Positions 1-11,180 of a stretch of DNA of 64,000 nucleotides are shown in pieces (the first letter of the stretch is position 1; each line of letters starts with the position of its first letter). The position numbers and the translations under genes were made by a program. The stretch is from the NCBI RefSeq assembly GCF_963259705.1, contig NC_081844.1, positions 20,631,715-20,695,714 on the forward strand, written 5' to 3'. The notes under the pieces are model-generated. The model was not told where the DNA came from, searched no databases, and saw only the letters and a program-made list of their open reading frames with translations. The stretch comes from Myotis daubentonii (lineage: Eukaryota > Chordata > Mammalia > Chiroptera > Vespertilionidae).

Positions 1-197
1 TAGAGCGTCAGCCTGTGGACTGAAGGATCCCAGGTTCGCATTCCTGGTCAAGGGCACATGCTCAGGTTGAGGGCTCATCCCCACTAGGGGGACATGCAGG
101 AGGCAGCCAATCAGTGATTCTTTCTCTCATCACTGATGTTTCTATCTCTCCCCCTCCCTTCCTCTCTGAAATCAGTAAAAATATGTTGTTTTTAAAA
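1..197 (+). repeat. VES SINE, left end cut by window
   Basis: Begins inside the A-box region (tagagcgtcagcctgtggac) and runs through the CT-rich segment and the 'atcagtaaaaatatg' tail. The body matches the other VES copies. The first bases lie outside the window. Confidence 0.85.
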
Positions 198-287
198 GAA
201 CCTTCACTGGCACCAAAGCTTATCAGAGTTTGAATTTTGGGTGCATAGGATCCCACAGCATCTAAGTGCTCATGTTCAGCATCATTT

Positions 288-482
288 AGGTATGGATTCA
301 AATCCCATCTCCGTTCCTTGCTGGGGAGGCCTTGGCCGATTGCTTCCCCTCCCTAAGCCTCAGTTTCCATATCTCTAAAATGGGCTTAAAAGTCATACCT
401 ACCTGGATTTGTTGGAAGGTTTGGTGCACTTGAATTTGGCCTGGGTGCTTGACTGAACGCCTGACACCTGGTAAGCCTTCGA
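288..482 (+). repeat. MIR SINE relic
   Basis: Contains the MIR core signature (cctcagtttccatatctc, aaaatgggcttaaa) followed by the degenerate 'gcctgacacctggtaag' end. It is old and diverged. Confidence 0.75.
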
Positions 483-884
483 TGTCGTGAGTTTCCACAC
501 TGCCACATTTTACCTCTTGCCTGGATTCATTCGTGCATTCTAGACCTGTACCATGAGAGGGCGATCACAACAATTTTAAAATTTGGAAACAATTTCCAGT
601 GTGGAAAATCTTTTCCTGTCTTCCCATTCCCTTTCCAGTGCTTTCCTATGCCTGTCAGTATACTAGTATACCACATAGTTCTGATAGTGGGTAAGGCAGT
701 CCGTTCTGCTTTTCGTTTCTGCATCACTTCATATTTTCTGAGCTGACAGAAAGGAAACCTTTTGCTTCCTCCACTCTTACCATCTTATGAATGGAACAAG
801 TCCCTCTGTGTGAGTTTCTCATTGTACTTCAGTTACAGCTACTCTAGAGTACAAACTGGAAATCACCGAGTTCTGCTGCTGCTT
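483..884. other. No recognisable feature
   Basis: I see no gene, repeat family or conserved motif here. Short open frames are uninterpretable. Confidence 0.5.
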
Positions 885-1052
885 TTTATAAATAAAGTTT
901 TATTGGCATTCAGCCACCCCTCTTTGAGAATGTGTTGTCTATGGCTCCTTTGTCTGTTTTCTGCTACAGTGGGAGAGTTGCTGACAGAGACCATCTGGCC
1001 CACAGAGCTGAAAATGCTGGGTATCTGGCCCATTTACAGGATAAATTTGCCA
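885..1052 (-). mobile_element. MER5A-like hAT-Charlie relic
   Basis: 'ataaagttttattggcattc' followed by 'gtctatggctcctttgtctg', 'gacagagaccatctggccc' and 'tatctggcccatttacagg' matches the reverse complement of the mammal-wide MER5A consensus as I know it. Element ends are degraded. Confidence 0.75.
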
Positions 1053-2006
1053 GCCCCTGAGCATGGGGATGATGGAGGATCTCAAGGTGCCCCTATCCCC
1101 CAAAGCCACTCAGGTGGAATCATTTGTGTGCCTTCTGGTCTAGACTTTAATAAAGACATTTGCACACATGTCTTTCAGACTTGCTGAAAATCGAGCCAGC
1201 CATTTTCAGGTGATGTGGTTAATAGACCAAAACCCAATTTCATGTCTCTCATGAGCTAGGCACGAGGTCCCTCCTGGGCGCCTGTGATTCTTCTGAGTAG
1301 CAGCTCGATGTGATAATGAGATTGGCTCTCCTCTGAAGTGCTTAGATCTGAAAACCCAGAGACTCATTAGTGAAGCATTTTCTTTTCATTTCAACTGTTT
1401 CATTATTTCCTTCTTAACCAACTTTAAGTTTATGAAATATTGACAAACCTCCTGATGTTTTCCTGTGTTGATGAAAGACGTAAGCTGCTTGTGCATAAAC
1501 CAGAAGCATGTTATTTTTTTTTTTTAATGTAAATTTGATTTGGGGGCTTGTTTTCACCATTCCCTTGACTGACTTTCATTATTATGCAGAGGAAAGCACT
1601 GATCCACTTTCAGCCCCCTCTGGCACGTGAGCAACCCTGAAGTAAGAGTTTGGTACTGGCAAGTGTTCCTGGATGAGAAATCAAGCAAAAGGGTCTGTAG
1701 CAAATCAGAAATTCAAAGTCCATGTTTTTCAACAAAAGAATGGCAAGAATCAGTTCAGTGTGTGGCTCATGGCTTGCTTTATTTTTATTTTATTTCTTCC
1801 ATCCCCATTTTCCCCTCCTGTGCCCCCTTCCACCTCCACCTACGTGGCTGTCTTTTTGTTTTGACTTATACCAGATGCCAGCAAGCTGCTGCCCAGGTCT
1901 GGCCCGCTACCTACCTTTTCACGGCCCACAAGAGAGGATGGTTTTTACTTTTGTAAATGGTTGGAGGGGAAATTAAAATGAAAGGAAATTCAAGTTTCTT
2001 TGTTCA
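1053..2006. other. No recognisable feature
   Basis: Apart from a short T-run at about 1513-1525, nothing beyond chance open frames is seen. The 109-codon frame at 1627-1956 shows no recognisable domain. Confidence 0.5.
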
Positions 2007-2130
2007 TAAATAAAGTTTTATTGGAATGCTGTCACGCCCAATCATTAATGTATCATCAATGGCTGCTTTGGAGCTGCAAGGGCATAATTGAGCCCTTGCG
2101 ACTGTCAGTATAAGAAATGTCCAGACCTGT
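2007..2130 (-). mobile_element. MER5A-like relic
   Basis: Contains 'ataaagttttattggaatgc', 'catcaatggctgctttgg' and 'gcccttgcgactgtcag', the same ancient hAT family as at 885. Confidence 0.7.
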
Positions 2131-2599
2131 AAGAATTTTTTTATGAGTTTGTTTGAACCAAACTGACGACAACTGCTGGGAAACAAAATCTCAGTGGATT
2201 GAGGAAATGTTCCAGAGAATGGCTCTTTTGCACCTTATTTTATACATTAGAATCAAAGGAGAAGATGTAAGGGGAATCACATGAAATTCATTGGTGGTAG
2301 ATGAGGGAAGTGGGAGAAAGCAAAGGTGGGTGTGGGGGTTGGGAGGTGAATCTCTGCGATTGGCTACAAAGTGAAAGGAATAGACACACTTTTACATAGA
2401 TGGGTAGAGGAGAGTTTTATCGGTAACAATAATAATGAGAGGCTCCGTTATCTCCTGCTCTGTTGGGAGATTGTGTCCTGAGGGGTCTGGAAAAAGAAAA
2501 TTCCAAAGGTATATTATCTTAGCTGCAAAAAGACTATAAAAGACAGGCTCTGTTAACCTAAAGATTGACCTTACATTTCAGACCATCCTATGTGGTTAA

Positions 2600-2980
2600 T
2601 TTCGGTCTCTGAGCTTGTAAGGCCCGCCATGCAGGCCCCCCTTGAGCTTGCAGGTTTAGTATGTGGGCCCTTTTTCGTCCACAGGACAGAGACTGTCTAG
2701 CCGAGTGGTCGGCAAACTCATTAGTCAACAGAGCCAAATATCAACAGTACGATTGAAATTTCTTTTGAGAGCCAAATTTTTTAAACAAACTATATAGGTA
2801 GGTACACTGTTATTAACTTAATTAGGGTACTCCTAAGGCTTAGGAAGAGCCACACTCAAGGGGCCAAAGAGCCGCATGTGGCTCGCGAGCCGCAGTTTGC
2901 CGACCATGGGTCTAACCTGCCAAACTGAACATTTACTGTTGACCCTTTACAGATAGGTTTGCCAACCTCTGGAATAGACA
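2600..2980 (-). mobile_element. Ancient MER5-like element split by a younger hAT
   Basis: The left part has 'ggacagagactgtctagcc' and the right part has 'ttactgttgaccctttacag' then 'aggtttgccaacctctgg', which are the two halves of the end of a MER5-type element. A younger hAT at about 2701-2910 interrupts it. The match is moderate. Confidence 0.55.
2701..2910 (-). mobile_element. Non-autonomous hAT element ('ggtcggcaaact' family)
   Basis: Imperfect inverted ends 'gtggtcggcaaactc' and 'cagtttgccgaccatg' surround about 200 bp that closely resembles the copy at 43687-43898. The flanks gtctagcc and gtctaacc form a 7/8 match around the ends, consistent with an 8-bp hAT target duplication. No transposase is encoded. 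Confidence 0.8.
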
Positions 2981-2991
2981 ATTTAAAAGAC

Positions 2992-3203
2992 CCGGCCGGT
3001 GTGCTCAGTAGTCGGGCATTGATCTATGAACCAAGAGGTCGAGGTTCGATTCCTGGTCAGGGCACATGCCCGGATTGTGGGCACAATCTCCAGTAAGTGG
3101 TGTGCAGGAGGCAGCTGATCAATGATTTTCTCTCATCATTGATGTTTCTATCTCCCCCTCTCCCTTCCTTTATGAAATCAATAAAAATATATTTTTTAAA
3201 AAG
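2992..3203 (+). repeat. VES SINE
   Basis: tRNA-related head (cccggccggtgtgctcagta), B box 'ggttcgattcctggtcag', CT-rich 3' part and 'aataaaaatatattttttaa' tail. Confidence 0.9.
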
Positions 3204-4189
3204 ACACGGGAGGATCCCGTTCATCTGTGTTTACTTCACATCATTGTCATGGCAGGTAGTGGTAAATGTGGGCCACCGGAGTATATAGACTATGCCGGGG
3301 GAGTTGTGGAAGTTATTTTAGGGGGAATAAAGCTTCATTGCATCTCATTAGAGTTCATTGTGTGAATTAGGAAAAAGAGGGTTGTGGCAGAAAGGAAGAT
3401 GTGTGGGGGTGGTAAGAACAGCACTAGGAGTTCAGACCAGTGTGGTTGGACCAGACCCGGGTTCAGCAACCTCGGTACTCGAGATCTGGCTAGGAAAGAA
3501 TTCAGAGCCAAGACTCAACTACAAGAGAACATTTAGAAAATCACAGAGGTAGAAGAAGTAATTTGTGGAAGAAATGGGCTGAGGAAACAACTTATAAAGA
3601 CAAAAGAGGGGCCCTTGGAGCTTAGAAGTGAGGAAGGCAAAGGTGATATGCCTGGGAGGGAAGGGAAAGGCGTGGGTGTGCTCCCAGGCGGGACTGTGTA
3701 CTAGGTCCTCATTTCTAAGGGTTTTAAGGGTGGAGATTTTAGGGGAGGTTCCAGGGGAAGATCTCAGTAGAATATTCAGCAGTTTTCCAGGTGTGTCCTT
3801 TCAGGGCCTGGGTTTCCACTGACCTGTCGGTGTCAGGGCAGCAATTCGGTCCTGAGGTCAGCCGTGGTGTCACTTGTCTGGGTTTGCTGCTTTTCTGGGC
3901 CTGGAGCTGAAATACAACTGAGGCCTAGATGTTATTTCTAGGGAGGAAAGGTCAGGGGGTCCAAAGCCCATGACCAGAGAGATATGCTAGGGGAGGAAAT
4001 GTCACCCTGAGGACGAGGTCCCACCCTACCGTTGTCCTTTGCTAAGCTTTTGCTCTCCACCCTGATGACCTTTTTTACCTGGCCCAGCGTCCTTGCCCTG
4101 CTCATACCTATCTGCCTACCACAGATGGAGGCCTGGCCTAGACAGAGTGGGCTCTGCCCTTCACAGAGGGCAGCGTCGACTGGCCTCTC
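3204..4189. other. No recognisable feature
   Basis: No gene or clear repeat. Short open frames at 3358-3552 and 3628-3822 have no recognisable content. Confidence 0.5.
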
Positions 4190-4330
4190 TGCACCTCCAC
4201 ATCCTCATCTGTGATATGGGACGGTGAAGGAGAAAGCTTTGACCTGTGCCTCTAACCTGCCTGGCGTGGGACAGGTACTCAATAAGTGGTGTTATTTTCA
4301 TCGATGTTATTACTTTTATTAAAAGACACT
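4190..4330 (+). repeat. MIR relic
   Basis: 'cctcatctgtgatatgggac' ... 'ggtactcaataagtggtgtt' corresponds to the core and 3' end of MIR. Confidence 0.65.
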
Positions 4331-4358
4331 CTTGACAGGGTTTTATGAGGCTTAAATG

Positions 4359-4732
4359 AGACAATGTCTTAGGCAGCTGGGGCTGCCATAACGAAATGTC
4401 ACTGATTCGGTGGCTTAAACAAGGCTTTTATTTTCTCACAATTCCGGAGGCTGAAAGTCCAAGATCCAGGAGCCAGCAGGTTTAAGGTGAGGCCTCGCGC
4501 CTCAGTTTGTAAACAGCTACCTTCTCACTGTGTCCTAAGTGTCCTTCCCTCTGTGTGTGTTCCTGGTGTTTCTCTTACGAGGGTACCAGCGGTATTGGAT
4601 CAGGGCTCACTCTTATGACCTCATTTAACCTTAGTTACCTCTTTAAAGACTCTGTCTCCAAATATAGTCTCATTGGGTGTTAGGACTCCAACATATGAAT
4701 TTTGAGAGGACACAATTCAGTCTGTAACAGAT
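4359..4732 (-). mobile_element. Ancient MaLR (MLT1-like) LTR
   Basis: Reads as the reverse complement of a mammal-wide LTR: 'ctggggctgccataacg' at one end, 'cttttattttctcacaattc' (the reverse of an AATAAA region) inside, and 'atatgaattttgagaggaca' with 'cagtctgtaaca' at the other. It is an old retroviral-type LTR with no coding sequence. Assignment to the MLT1 group comes from memory of the consensus. Confidence 0.7.
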
Positions 4733-4859
4733 GGCCAAGGTTCTCGCCTATTCAGCAGCTGTTAGTTCATCTCCTTGGCCAATAGTATGCTTTAAGGCAT
4801 TACAGTTTTTTAAAACTTCATGTGGTCTACAAAGCTGACGCTGAGAACTGCTATGAAGG

Positions 4860-5110
4860 AATCTGCCGCCTGATGTTCCACAGTTAAGTGTTTGTGTGAA
4901 TTGGATGGTGGCTTCCACCCTGGCATCTCAGACTTTAATGACCCCATGGGTTCCCTGGCGGTCTAGGTGAAGTATGGATTTGACTTAGCAGGTTGGAGGC
5001 ACAGTTGAGATTCTGTATGTCTAACCAGCTCCCAGGGTTTGTCCATGTTGCTGGTTCACAGGCCACACTTTGAACTGGTCTGCCTAGGGCTGGCTGGTAG
5101 TGTGCAGGTT
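4860..5110. repeat. Possible MER-type (hAT-Charlie) relic
   Basis: The end 'ctggttcacaggccacactttga' resembles the terminus of old Charlie-derived MER elements. It is weak and diverged. Confidence 0.35.
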
Positions 5111-5199
5111 CTTGATTTCATGCAGGGAAGATTTCATAAAAAAAAAAAAAAAAAGATTTCATAATATAAGTCCCAGTGATTTTTTAGAGGACAAGTATT

Positions 5200-5395
5200 T
5201 TCTTTTTTAATGGATTTTTAGAAAAGGAGAAAGAGAAACATCGACCTAAGAAACATTGATCGGTTGCCTCCTGCATGCACCCTGACCGGGAATCGAACCC
5301 AAAACCTGGGTATGTGCCCTGACTGGGAATTGAACCCGCCACCTTTTGGTGTATGGGTGGATGCTCCAACTCGCTGAGCCACACCAGCCAGGACT
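5200..5395 (-). repeat. VES SINE
   Basis: Reverse orientation: T-rich start, 'agaaacatcg', 'cggttgcctcctgcatgcac', the reverse B box and 'gccacaccagccaggac' at the head. It contains a duplicated 'ccctgac(c/t)gggaat(c/t)gaaccc' module (5279-5298 and 5317-5336), so the B-box region is internally repeated. Confidence 0.88.
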
Positions 5396-5931
5396 ACAGG
5401 ACCTTTATTAAAGCTGGGGACAGTGAAACAAGGAAGAAGCAACAGGAGAGAGAGTAGGTGAGAAAATGAGCTCAGACTGGGCTACTTTGGCTCACTAAGA
5501 AGTCAGAGAAAATGGGGCCTTGGGCCAGGTTCTGGGGATTTGCCCAGGATGAGCTGCCACTGCCCATTGCTCCCTGGTTGGGAGTCTCCTGGGGTCCCTT
5601 AGAGTTTAGGAGATGCATGACTCGGGGGGAAGAAGAGGGGTAACTGAGAGTCTCGAGGTTGGGCATGCTTCTGGGAGGGAGAACACAACCTAGGAACTTC
5701 GTCTTGAGGGTTTTTAAAGGCTGGAAGTTTAGGAGAAGATCAATAGAATAGTCATCAGTTTTATGCTGATGTGCCAAAATGAGATTTATTTCCTTAATTT
5801 CATCCTTGGTGTGGTTGTGGCACAATTGGATTTCTGCTATCTCCCTGAGTAAGGTGATTTAAGCTATTTACTCTCTGGGGAGGAGAAATGCAAACCATAT
5901 ACTTTTGTTGTTGTTAATTCTCACCTGAGTA
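5396..5931. other. No recognisable feature
   Basis: No gene or confident repeat. The 117-codon reverse frame at 5472-5825 has no recognisable domain. Confidence 0.45.
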
Positions 5932-6150
5932 TATTTTATCCATTGATTTTTGGAGCTAGTGGGAGGTAGGAAAGAGGGGAGAGAATGGGGGAGAGGGAGG
6001 GAGGGAGGGAGAGACAAAGAGAGAGAGAAACTTGTATGAGTATGAGAGAAACATCGATCCGGTTGCCTCCCCCATCCACCCTGACCGTCCCTGCAACCCT
6101 TCGATGTGTGGGTTGACGCTCTGACCACTAAAACCCCAATCTCAGTCAGA
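5932..6150 (-). repeat. VES SINE, diverged, with expanded GA tract
   Basis: Reverse-orientation SINE with an enlarged purine tract (5975-6028, GGGA/GAGA repeats) in place of the usual short CT-rich region, then 'gagaaacatcgatccggttgc' and a degraded head. The B box is disrupted. Confidence 0.8.
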
Positions 6151-6243
6151 GTAGCTACATTTCAAGCGCATTTCATTGCAGAAAACTCTGACTGGGCAGT
6201 GCTACATGTAAAGGAGAAGGGATATGCCTTTTTAGTCAAGGAC

Positions 6244-6480
6244 CTGCTTAGTTTCATTGGGCAGCTGTAACAAATGGCCACCAATGTCACAGCTTAACAC
6301 AGCATGAATTTACTATCTGGAACCCAGAAATCCAAAATGGGTGTCACTGGGCTGCAATCAAGGGTTGGCAGAGCTGGTTCATTCTGGAGGCTGTGGTGAA
6401 GAATCAGATTCCTTGCCTTTTCCAGCTTTTAGAGCTGCTGCATCCTTGATTTATGGCCCCTTCATTCCTGGTGCAAGCCA
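6244..6480 (-). mobile_element. Ancient LTR/MaLR-like relic
   Basis: 'cagctgtaacaaatggccac', 'cccagaaatccaaaatgggt' and 'gattccttgccttttccagc' match a mammal-wide repeat related in layout to MLT1-type LTRs read in reverse. The exact family is uncertain. Confidence 0.5.
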
Positions 6481-6734
6481 GGTGGCGTGTGCCCAGCACA
6501 CAGTAGGTCCTCACTGCTGTAGCCTGTCCCAAAGCCTGGGCACCAGAGCCAGTTCCCAAAATGTCCCTTTGGAAACATTTCTGGAAGTTGTGAACTTCTT
6601 CCACTTTGCAGCTGCATGTCCTGTGTGTGACAGGGCACCCCAAGGTGTCTGGGCTAGCACAAGCTCATCAGAGTGATATTTCTGTTGCAAAACATCCAAC
6701 ATTCACTCAGAGTTGGACGAGCAAAGACTGTAAA

Positions 6735-6830
6735 GGAGGGTTTCTTCAGGGTCCTCATATAAAGCCCTTAACAGAGAACCTGACATGTACTAGGTACTCA
6801 ATAAATGTTACTCCCTGTAGTTATTATTCT
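6735..6830 (+). repeat. MIR relic
   Basis: Ends 'cctgacatgtactaggtact' then 'caataaatgtta', typical of the MIR 3' end. Confidence 0.6.
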
Positions 6831-7084
6831 TAGTAATACAAAACTGGGGTAGTAGGGAAACACAAGCTGTTAGGACTTAGATTGACATTCATCAGTCGGC
6901 CTGGTAGCAAATCCATCTTTAGGAATTGGGAGCTAATGAGCACACTTGAGATCTGCATTACCTGAGTGACAAGGTGAGAATTAGAGACTACTAGAGGTCA
7001 GAATAACCCTGATACTGGATGAGATGACTAGGCACCACATGTTCATTTTAGAAAATGTGGAATTGCCGGCAAAAGTGTCAGAAG

Positions 7085-7303
7085 AGCCCTGGCTGGTGAG
7101 CTCAGTGGTTAGAGCGTTTGCCCATGTACCAAAGGGTCTCAGGTCGATTCCCCCCCACCTTAGGGCATGTGCTGGAGGCAACCAGTCTATGTGGATCTCT
7201 CACATCTTCGTTTCTCTCTCTCTCTCTCTTCCCCTCCCTCCCTTTCACTCTCTGAAAAAAGCAATGGAAAAAATACCCTCAGGTGAGGATTAACAACAAA
7301 AAT
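7085..7303 (+). repeat. VES SINE with 10-bp target duplication
   Basis: Head 'gccctggctggtgagctcag', an eroded B box and a CT-rich end. It is flanked by the direct repeat gtgtcagaag at 7075-7084 and 7304-7313, which fixes its limits. Confidence 0.92.
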
Positions 7304-7387
7304 GTGTCAGAAGAAAAATCACCTGTAATTCTGTCAGAGACAATTGCTATGAATATTTTAGTTTCCTTCCAATGTTTTTTCTATGCA

Positions 7388-7390
<3 letters not shown>

Positions 7391-7427
<37 letters not shown>

Positions 7428-7444
7428 ACTCACACACTCACACA
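7391..7444 (+). repeat. (CA)n microsatellite next to Helitron 3' end
   Basis: About 27 CA units with a few ct interruptions, ending directly at the Helitron that begins 'ctagaggcccg'. Confidence 0.97.
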
Positions 7445-7574
7445 CTAGAGGCCCGATGCATGAAATTCGTGCAAGGGGCTCAGCCCTCGCAGCCGCAGCT
7501 TAGACCAGAAGGTTGTCCGGAAGGTTGTTCAGCTGTCTGGTCTAATTAGCATATTATGCTTTTATTATTATAGA
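7445..7574 (-). mobile_element. Short HeliBat-type Helitron (about 130 bp)
   Basis: On the reverse strand it starts TCTATAATAATAAAAGCATA and ends with the hairpin-prone 'cacgaatttcatgcatcggg' module and CTAG, lying between A and T in the host, as known for Helitrons. It has no target duplication or coding sequence and is among the shortest copies in the window. Confidence 0.85.
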
Positions 7575-8106
7575 TATGTATATTTAATAAAACTAAAATT
7601 AAGGTAAAGTATATAGTTTATGTTGCATTTTATCACTTAATACGAAATTGGATTTTTGTATATTTTTCAATACTGGTTTCTAATGGCTAGGTTAGCTACT
7701 ATTTCTCCATCTAAAACTATACATGTTCTTTTCAAAGTTTATACAATAACATACAGCTTGATGAATTTCTGCACGGGCATACACACCCATAGGACAAGAC
7801 CACTACCCCAGCTGGAGTTATAAAATCCTGTGGTCTCTCCTAGTACATAACCTTTCCATTTTCACGAATTGACCCCAAGTGTGTTTATATATTCCCAACA
7901 CTTGTTGCTTCTACTCTTCTTATAATGATGCTTCTGTGAACACCCTTGAACATACACATTTGTCTGCATCTGATTGCTTCCTTTGGAAACATTTCTGGAA
8001 GTTGTGAAACCCTGGGTCAGAGGGTATGAATGCTCTCAGTTGAAATGCCTCCCTGTCAAACATCTTTCCAGGTCCTCCTTTCCAGATGGCTTTTCCCACC
8101 TTGGGA

Positions 8107-8260
8107 CGCCTGCTGCCCTTTTCTGGACAGTACAATTAGAGTTTTGTGTTAGTGGGCCCAACCCGATTCCAGTGGTTGACTTCAAAACTAGTTCCTCAGG
8201 AGCAGGCTTTGTTCATCTTTGTATACCCCTACTTGGAGGCACAATAAAAATTGAGTTCTC
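8107..8260 (+). repeat. L2-like 3' end relic
   Basis: 'ggagcaggctttgttcatct' followed by 'tgtatacccctacttggagg' and 'cacaataaa' resembles the diverged 3' end of L2. A VES SINE follows at once. Confidence 0.5.
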
Positions 8261-8469
8261 TGCCCGGCTGGTGTGGTTCAGTGATTGAGCATCGACCTAT
8301 GAACCACGAGGTCATGGTTCGATTCCCAATTGAGGCACTTGCCTGGGTAGCAGGCTCGATCCCCAGTGGGGCACACAGGAGGCAGCCAATCAGTGATTCT
8401 CTTATCATTGCTGTTTCTATCTCTCCCTCTCCCTTCCTCTCTGAAACCAATAAAAAAAATTTTTTTAAG
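8261..8469 (+). repeat. VES SINE with target duplication
   Basis: The direct repeat ttgagttctc at 8251-8260 and 8470-8479 brackets a complete SINE: head 'gcccggctggtgtggttcag', B box 'ggttcgattcccaat' and A-rich tail. Confidence 0.94.
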
Positions 8470-8479
8470 TTGAGTTCTC

Positions 8480-9086
8480 CCTCCTATCGTTGAAGCCCTT
8501 TCTAAAAGCAATGACACTTCAGGGCTTTTCAAAACCAGTTGAAATGGGTTTCACTTTTACAGTAAATAGGACTTGCTGCAAAGCCAAGCAGAACTCTGAA
8601 ACCCATCTTTAGGTACTTCTGAGATCATTGTTATGGTTGAATGAGTTAATATATGAGAAAATGTTTCTTAAAAATGTCCACCAGACTGTTAAACTCAGAG
8701 CTAACAGATGGTCAAAGTGGGGTAGTAGATTTGCTTACATTTGTTTTTCCTATTAATCACTGGAGTGCTCATATACATTATTGGTGTAAGTCCAGTAATT
8801 TCCTCTCCTTTAAATTGCCTACCCTCTCCTTCTAGGAGGCAGAGGAGGAGGAGACTATAAGCCATGAGGAAAGAAGACGAAGTTTGAATAGTTTCTTCCA
8901 TCTCTTTCCCTCTTCCATTTGAAAGACAGGATACAGTCCTGTGGTCTACTTAGAAATCAGTATAGAGAATGTTTCAAAGATACCCTGTTAGTTTTGACTG
9001 GATATTCATATAAACTTTTTAAAGAAATGAGTGATATCTGTAAGTCCTGAATTTATATTGTTTCTTCCCATGTACAAAACCAATTT
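8480..9086. other. No recognisable feature
   Basis: I see no gene or clear repeat here. Confidence 0.45.
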
Positions 9087-9301
9087 TTTAAATATATTTT
9101 ATTGATTTTTTACATAGAGGAAGGGAGAGGGAAAGAGAGTTAGAAACATCGATGAGAGAGGAACATCGACCAGCTGCCTCCTTCACACCCCCTACTGGGG
9201 ATGTGCCCACAACCAAGGTACATGCCCTTGACCGGAATCGAACCTGGGACCCCTGAGTCCGCAGGCCGACACTCTATCCACTGAGCCAAACCGGTTAGGG
9301 C
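9087..9301 (-). repeat. VES SINE
   Basis: Reverse orientation with a nearly intact tRNA-like head (reverse complement of aaccggtttggctcagtgg) and B box 'ggttcgattcc'. It appears young. Confidence 0.93.
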
Positions 9302-9821
9302 CAAAACCAATTTTTTCCCTACAAGTAGTTTTTTGTGTGTTGGGGTATAAAGGAAGGCAGAATGTTTTATCATGATTTGGCTTCAGCAACTTTGAGACCA
9401 ATTAAAAGCCTTAAACTCTGGTGCCAGAAAAAACTAAACTAAATTGCCCATTTCTAAGGGGTTTGTGTCTAAAAAGGCACAGCTGCTTTCACTTCAGGAG
9501 TCTGCCCAGTGCGTTCCTGTTGTTGCTCCTTGCCACCACATGGTGTCGCTGTTGAAGACTGGTCCTGTGCAGTTGTGGTAGCTGACCTGCTCATGGCTTC
9601 CACTCCCTCACTGCCAAGATGGCCTGGGTATGCTCTGCCCTCAAGCTCCTGAAACGATCTTCCTAGTCACTTCCATGGGAAGAGCAAGTCATGGACTTAG
9701 CCATTCCTCCCCCTAGTCTTTGAGGGCCACCTTGCTAAAAGATGAGAGTTTTTCTAAGGACATTCCAAACACAAAGGATCTTATCCTCTCAGAAGGGTGA
9801 GGCCAGTGCTCTCTCTGCTGA

Positions 9822-10042
9822 AACCGGTTTGGCTCAGTGGATAGAGCGTCGGCCTGTGGACTGAAAGGTCCCGGGTTCGATTCCGGTCAAGGGCATGTAC
9901 CTGGGTTGCGGGCACTTCCCCAGTGGGGGATGTGCAGGAGGCAGCTGGTTTCTCTCTCATCGATGTTTCTCACTCTCTATCTCTCTCTCTTCCTCTCTGT
10001 AAAAAATCAATAAAATATATTTTTTAAAAAAATAAATAAATA
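9822..10042 (+). repeat. VES SINE
   Basis: Complete, low-divergence copy: 'accggtttggctcagtggat', 'gggttcgattccggtcaagg' and an A-rich tail that grades into (AAAT)n. Confidence 0.94.
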
Positions 10043-10291
10043 ATTTAAGGGATATATCTCTGAGGATATTACAGCAAGAGGATTTACCTTGAGCCCCACT
10101 TTTGGGTAACATTTCAAATATCTCTTCTTCAAAGCAGAAAGGTGGCCAGGTGAACTACAGTATCTATCACAGACCCTTAGAGAGGCTGCTAAAATTTTCA
10201 AGATTCCGTTTAGTGGTGATCTTTACCATGACAAGCGTATGTTGTATATCAGTAAGTCCTCAATGTTGTGGATAGGTTCTGCAACTTTAAA

Positions 10292-10481
10292 TAAGTTTTT
10301 ATTGATTTTAGAGAAAGGAAGGGAGAGGAAGACACATCAATGTGAGAGAGAAACATTGATCGGTTGCCCCCTGTAGACACCCCACTGAACCGGAAACCTG
10401 GGCATGTACCCTGACCTGGAATGGAACTGGTGACCTTTCGGTGCACAGACAAATCTCAACCAAGTGGTACTGGCCAGGGCA
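10292..10481 (-). repeat. VES SINE, diverged
   Basis: Reverse orientation; 'ttattgattttagagaaagg', 'gatcggttgccccctgtaga' and 'ggtactggccagggc' head. Confidence 0.88.
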
Positions 10482-10671
10482 GGCTCTTCAACTTTGAAAG
10501 AAACAATGTATAACCAGTCTTACCACAGGTTAAGTGATATAAACAAGAATTAAGTTCCTATGGCATATCATCATTATGACAAAAACTTTTTCATTATAAC
10601 ATTACTCAAGGACCTGCTGTATGTTAAATGTGGAATAAAACTGTGTGTTCATATACATCCTCATGTGTATA

Positions 10672-10868
10672 TTTATTATATTTAATATTCATTTGAGAGG
10701 GATAGAGAAATAGAAACATTGATGAGAGAGGAACATGGATTGGCTGCCTCCTGGATGCCCCCTACTGGGGATTGAGTCCATAACCTAGGCATGTGCCCTA
10801 ACTGGGATTGAACCAGTGACCACTTGGCTCCTGGGTTGATGCTCAACCACTTAGCCACACCGGCCAGG
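10672..10868 (-). repeat. VES SINE, diverged
   Basis: Reverse orientation; 'agaaacattgatgagagagg', 'ggctgcctcctggatgcccc', reverse B box and 'ccacaccggccaggct' head. It lies just upstream of a truncated L1. Confidence 0.9.
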
Positions 10869-11180
10869 CTGTTTTGTCTTAGTTTAAAAAGAGTAGGTAA
10901 CAATGATATATCTGATAAGGTGTTACATTCCAAAATTAATGAACTTATGAAATTCAACACTGCAATCTAATAAAAAAAAATGGGCAAAAGACTTGAATAG
11001 ACACTTCTCTTAAGAGAACCTGCAGATGGCCAATAGAAATATGAAAAAAATGCTGTCTCTAATCACCAAAAAAAAAAAAAAATGCAAATTAAAATATAAT
11101 GAGATGTCAGTTCACACCTATCAGAATGGCTATCATCAATAAATCAACAAACAAGTGAGAGAAAAGAGAACCTTTGGTTT

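Noticed and set aside
9822..9895. tRNA gene suggested by A- and B-box motifs
   Set aside because: These are the heads of VES SINEs, followed by the SINE body and A-rich tail, and do not form a complete tRNA.
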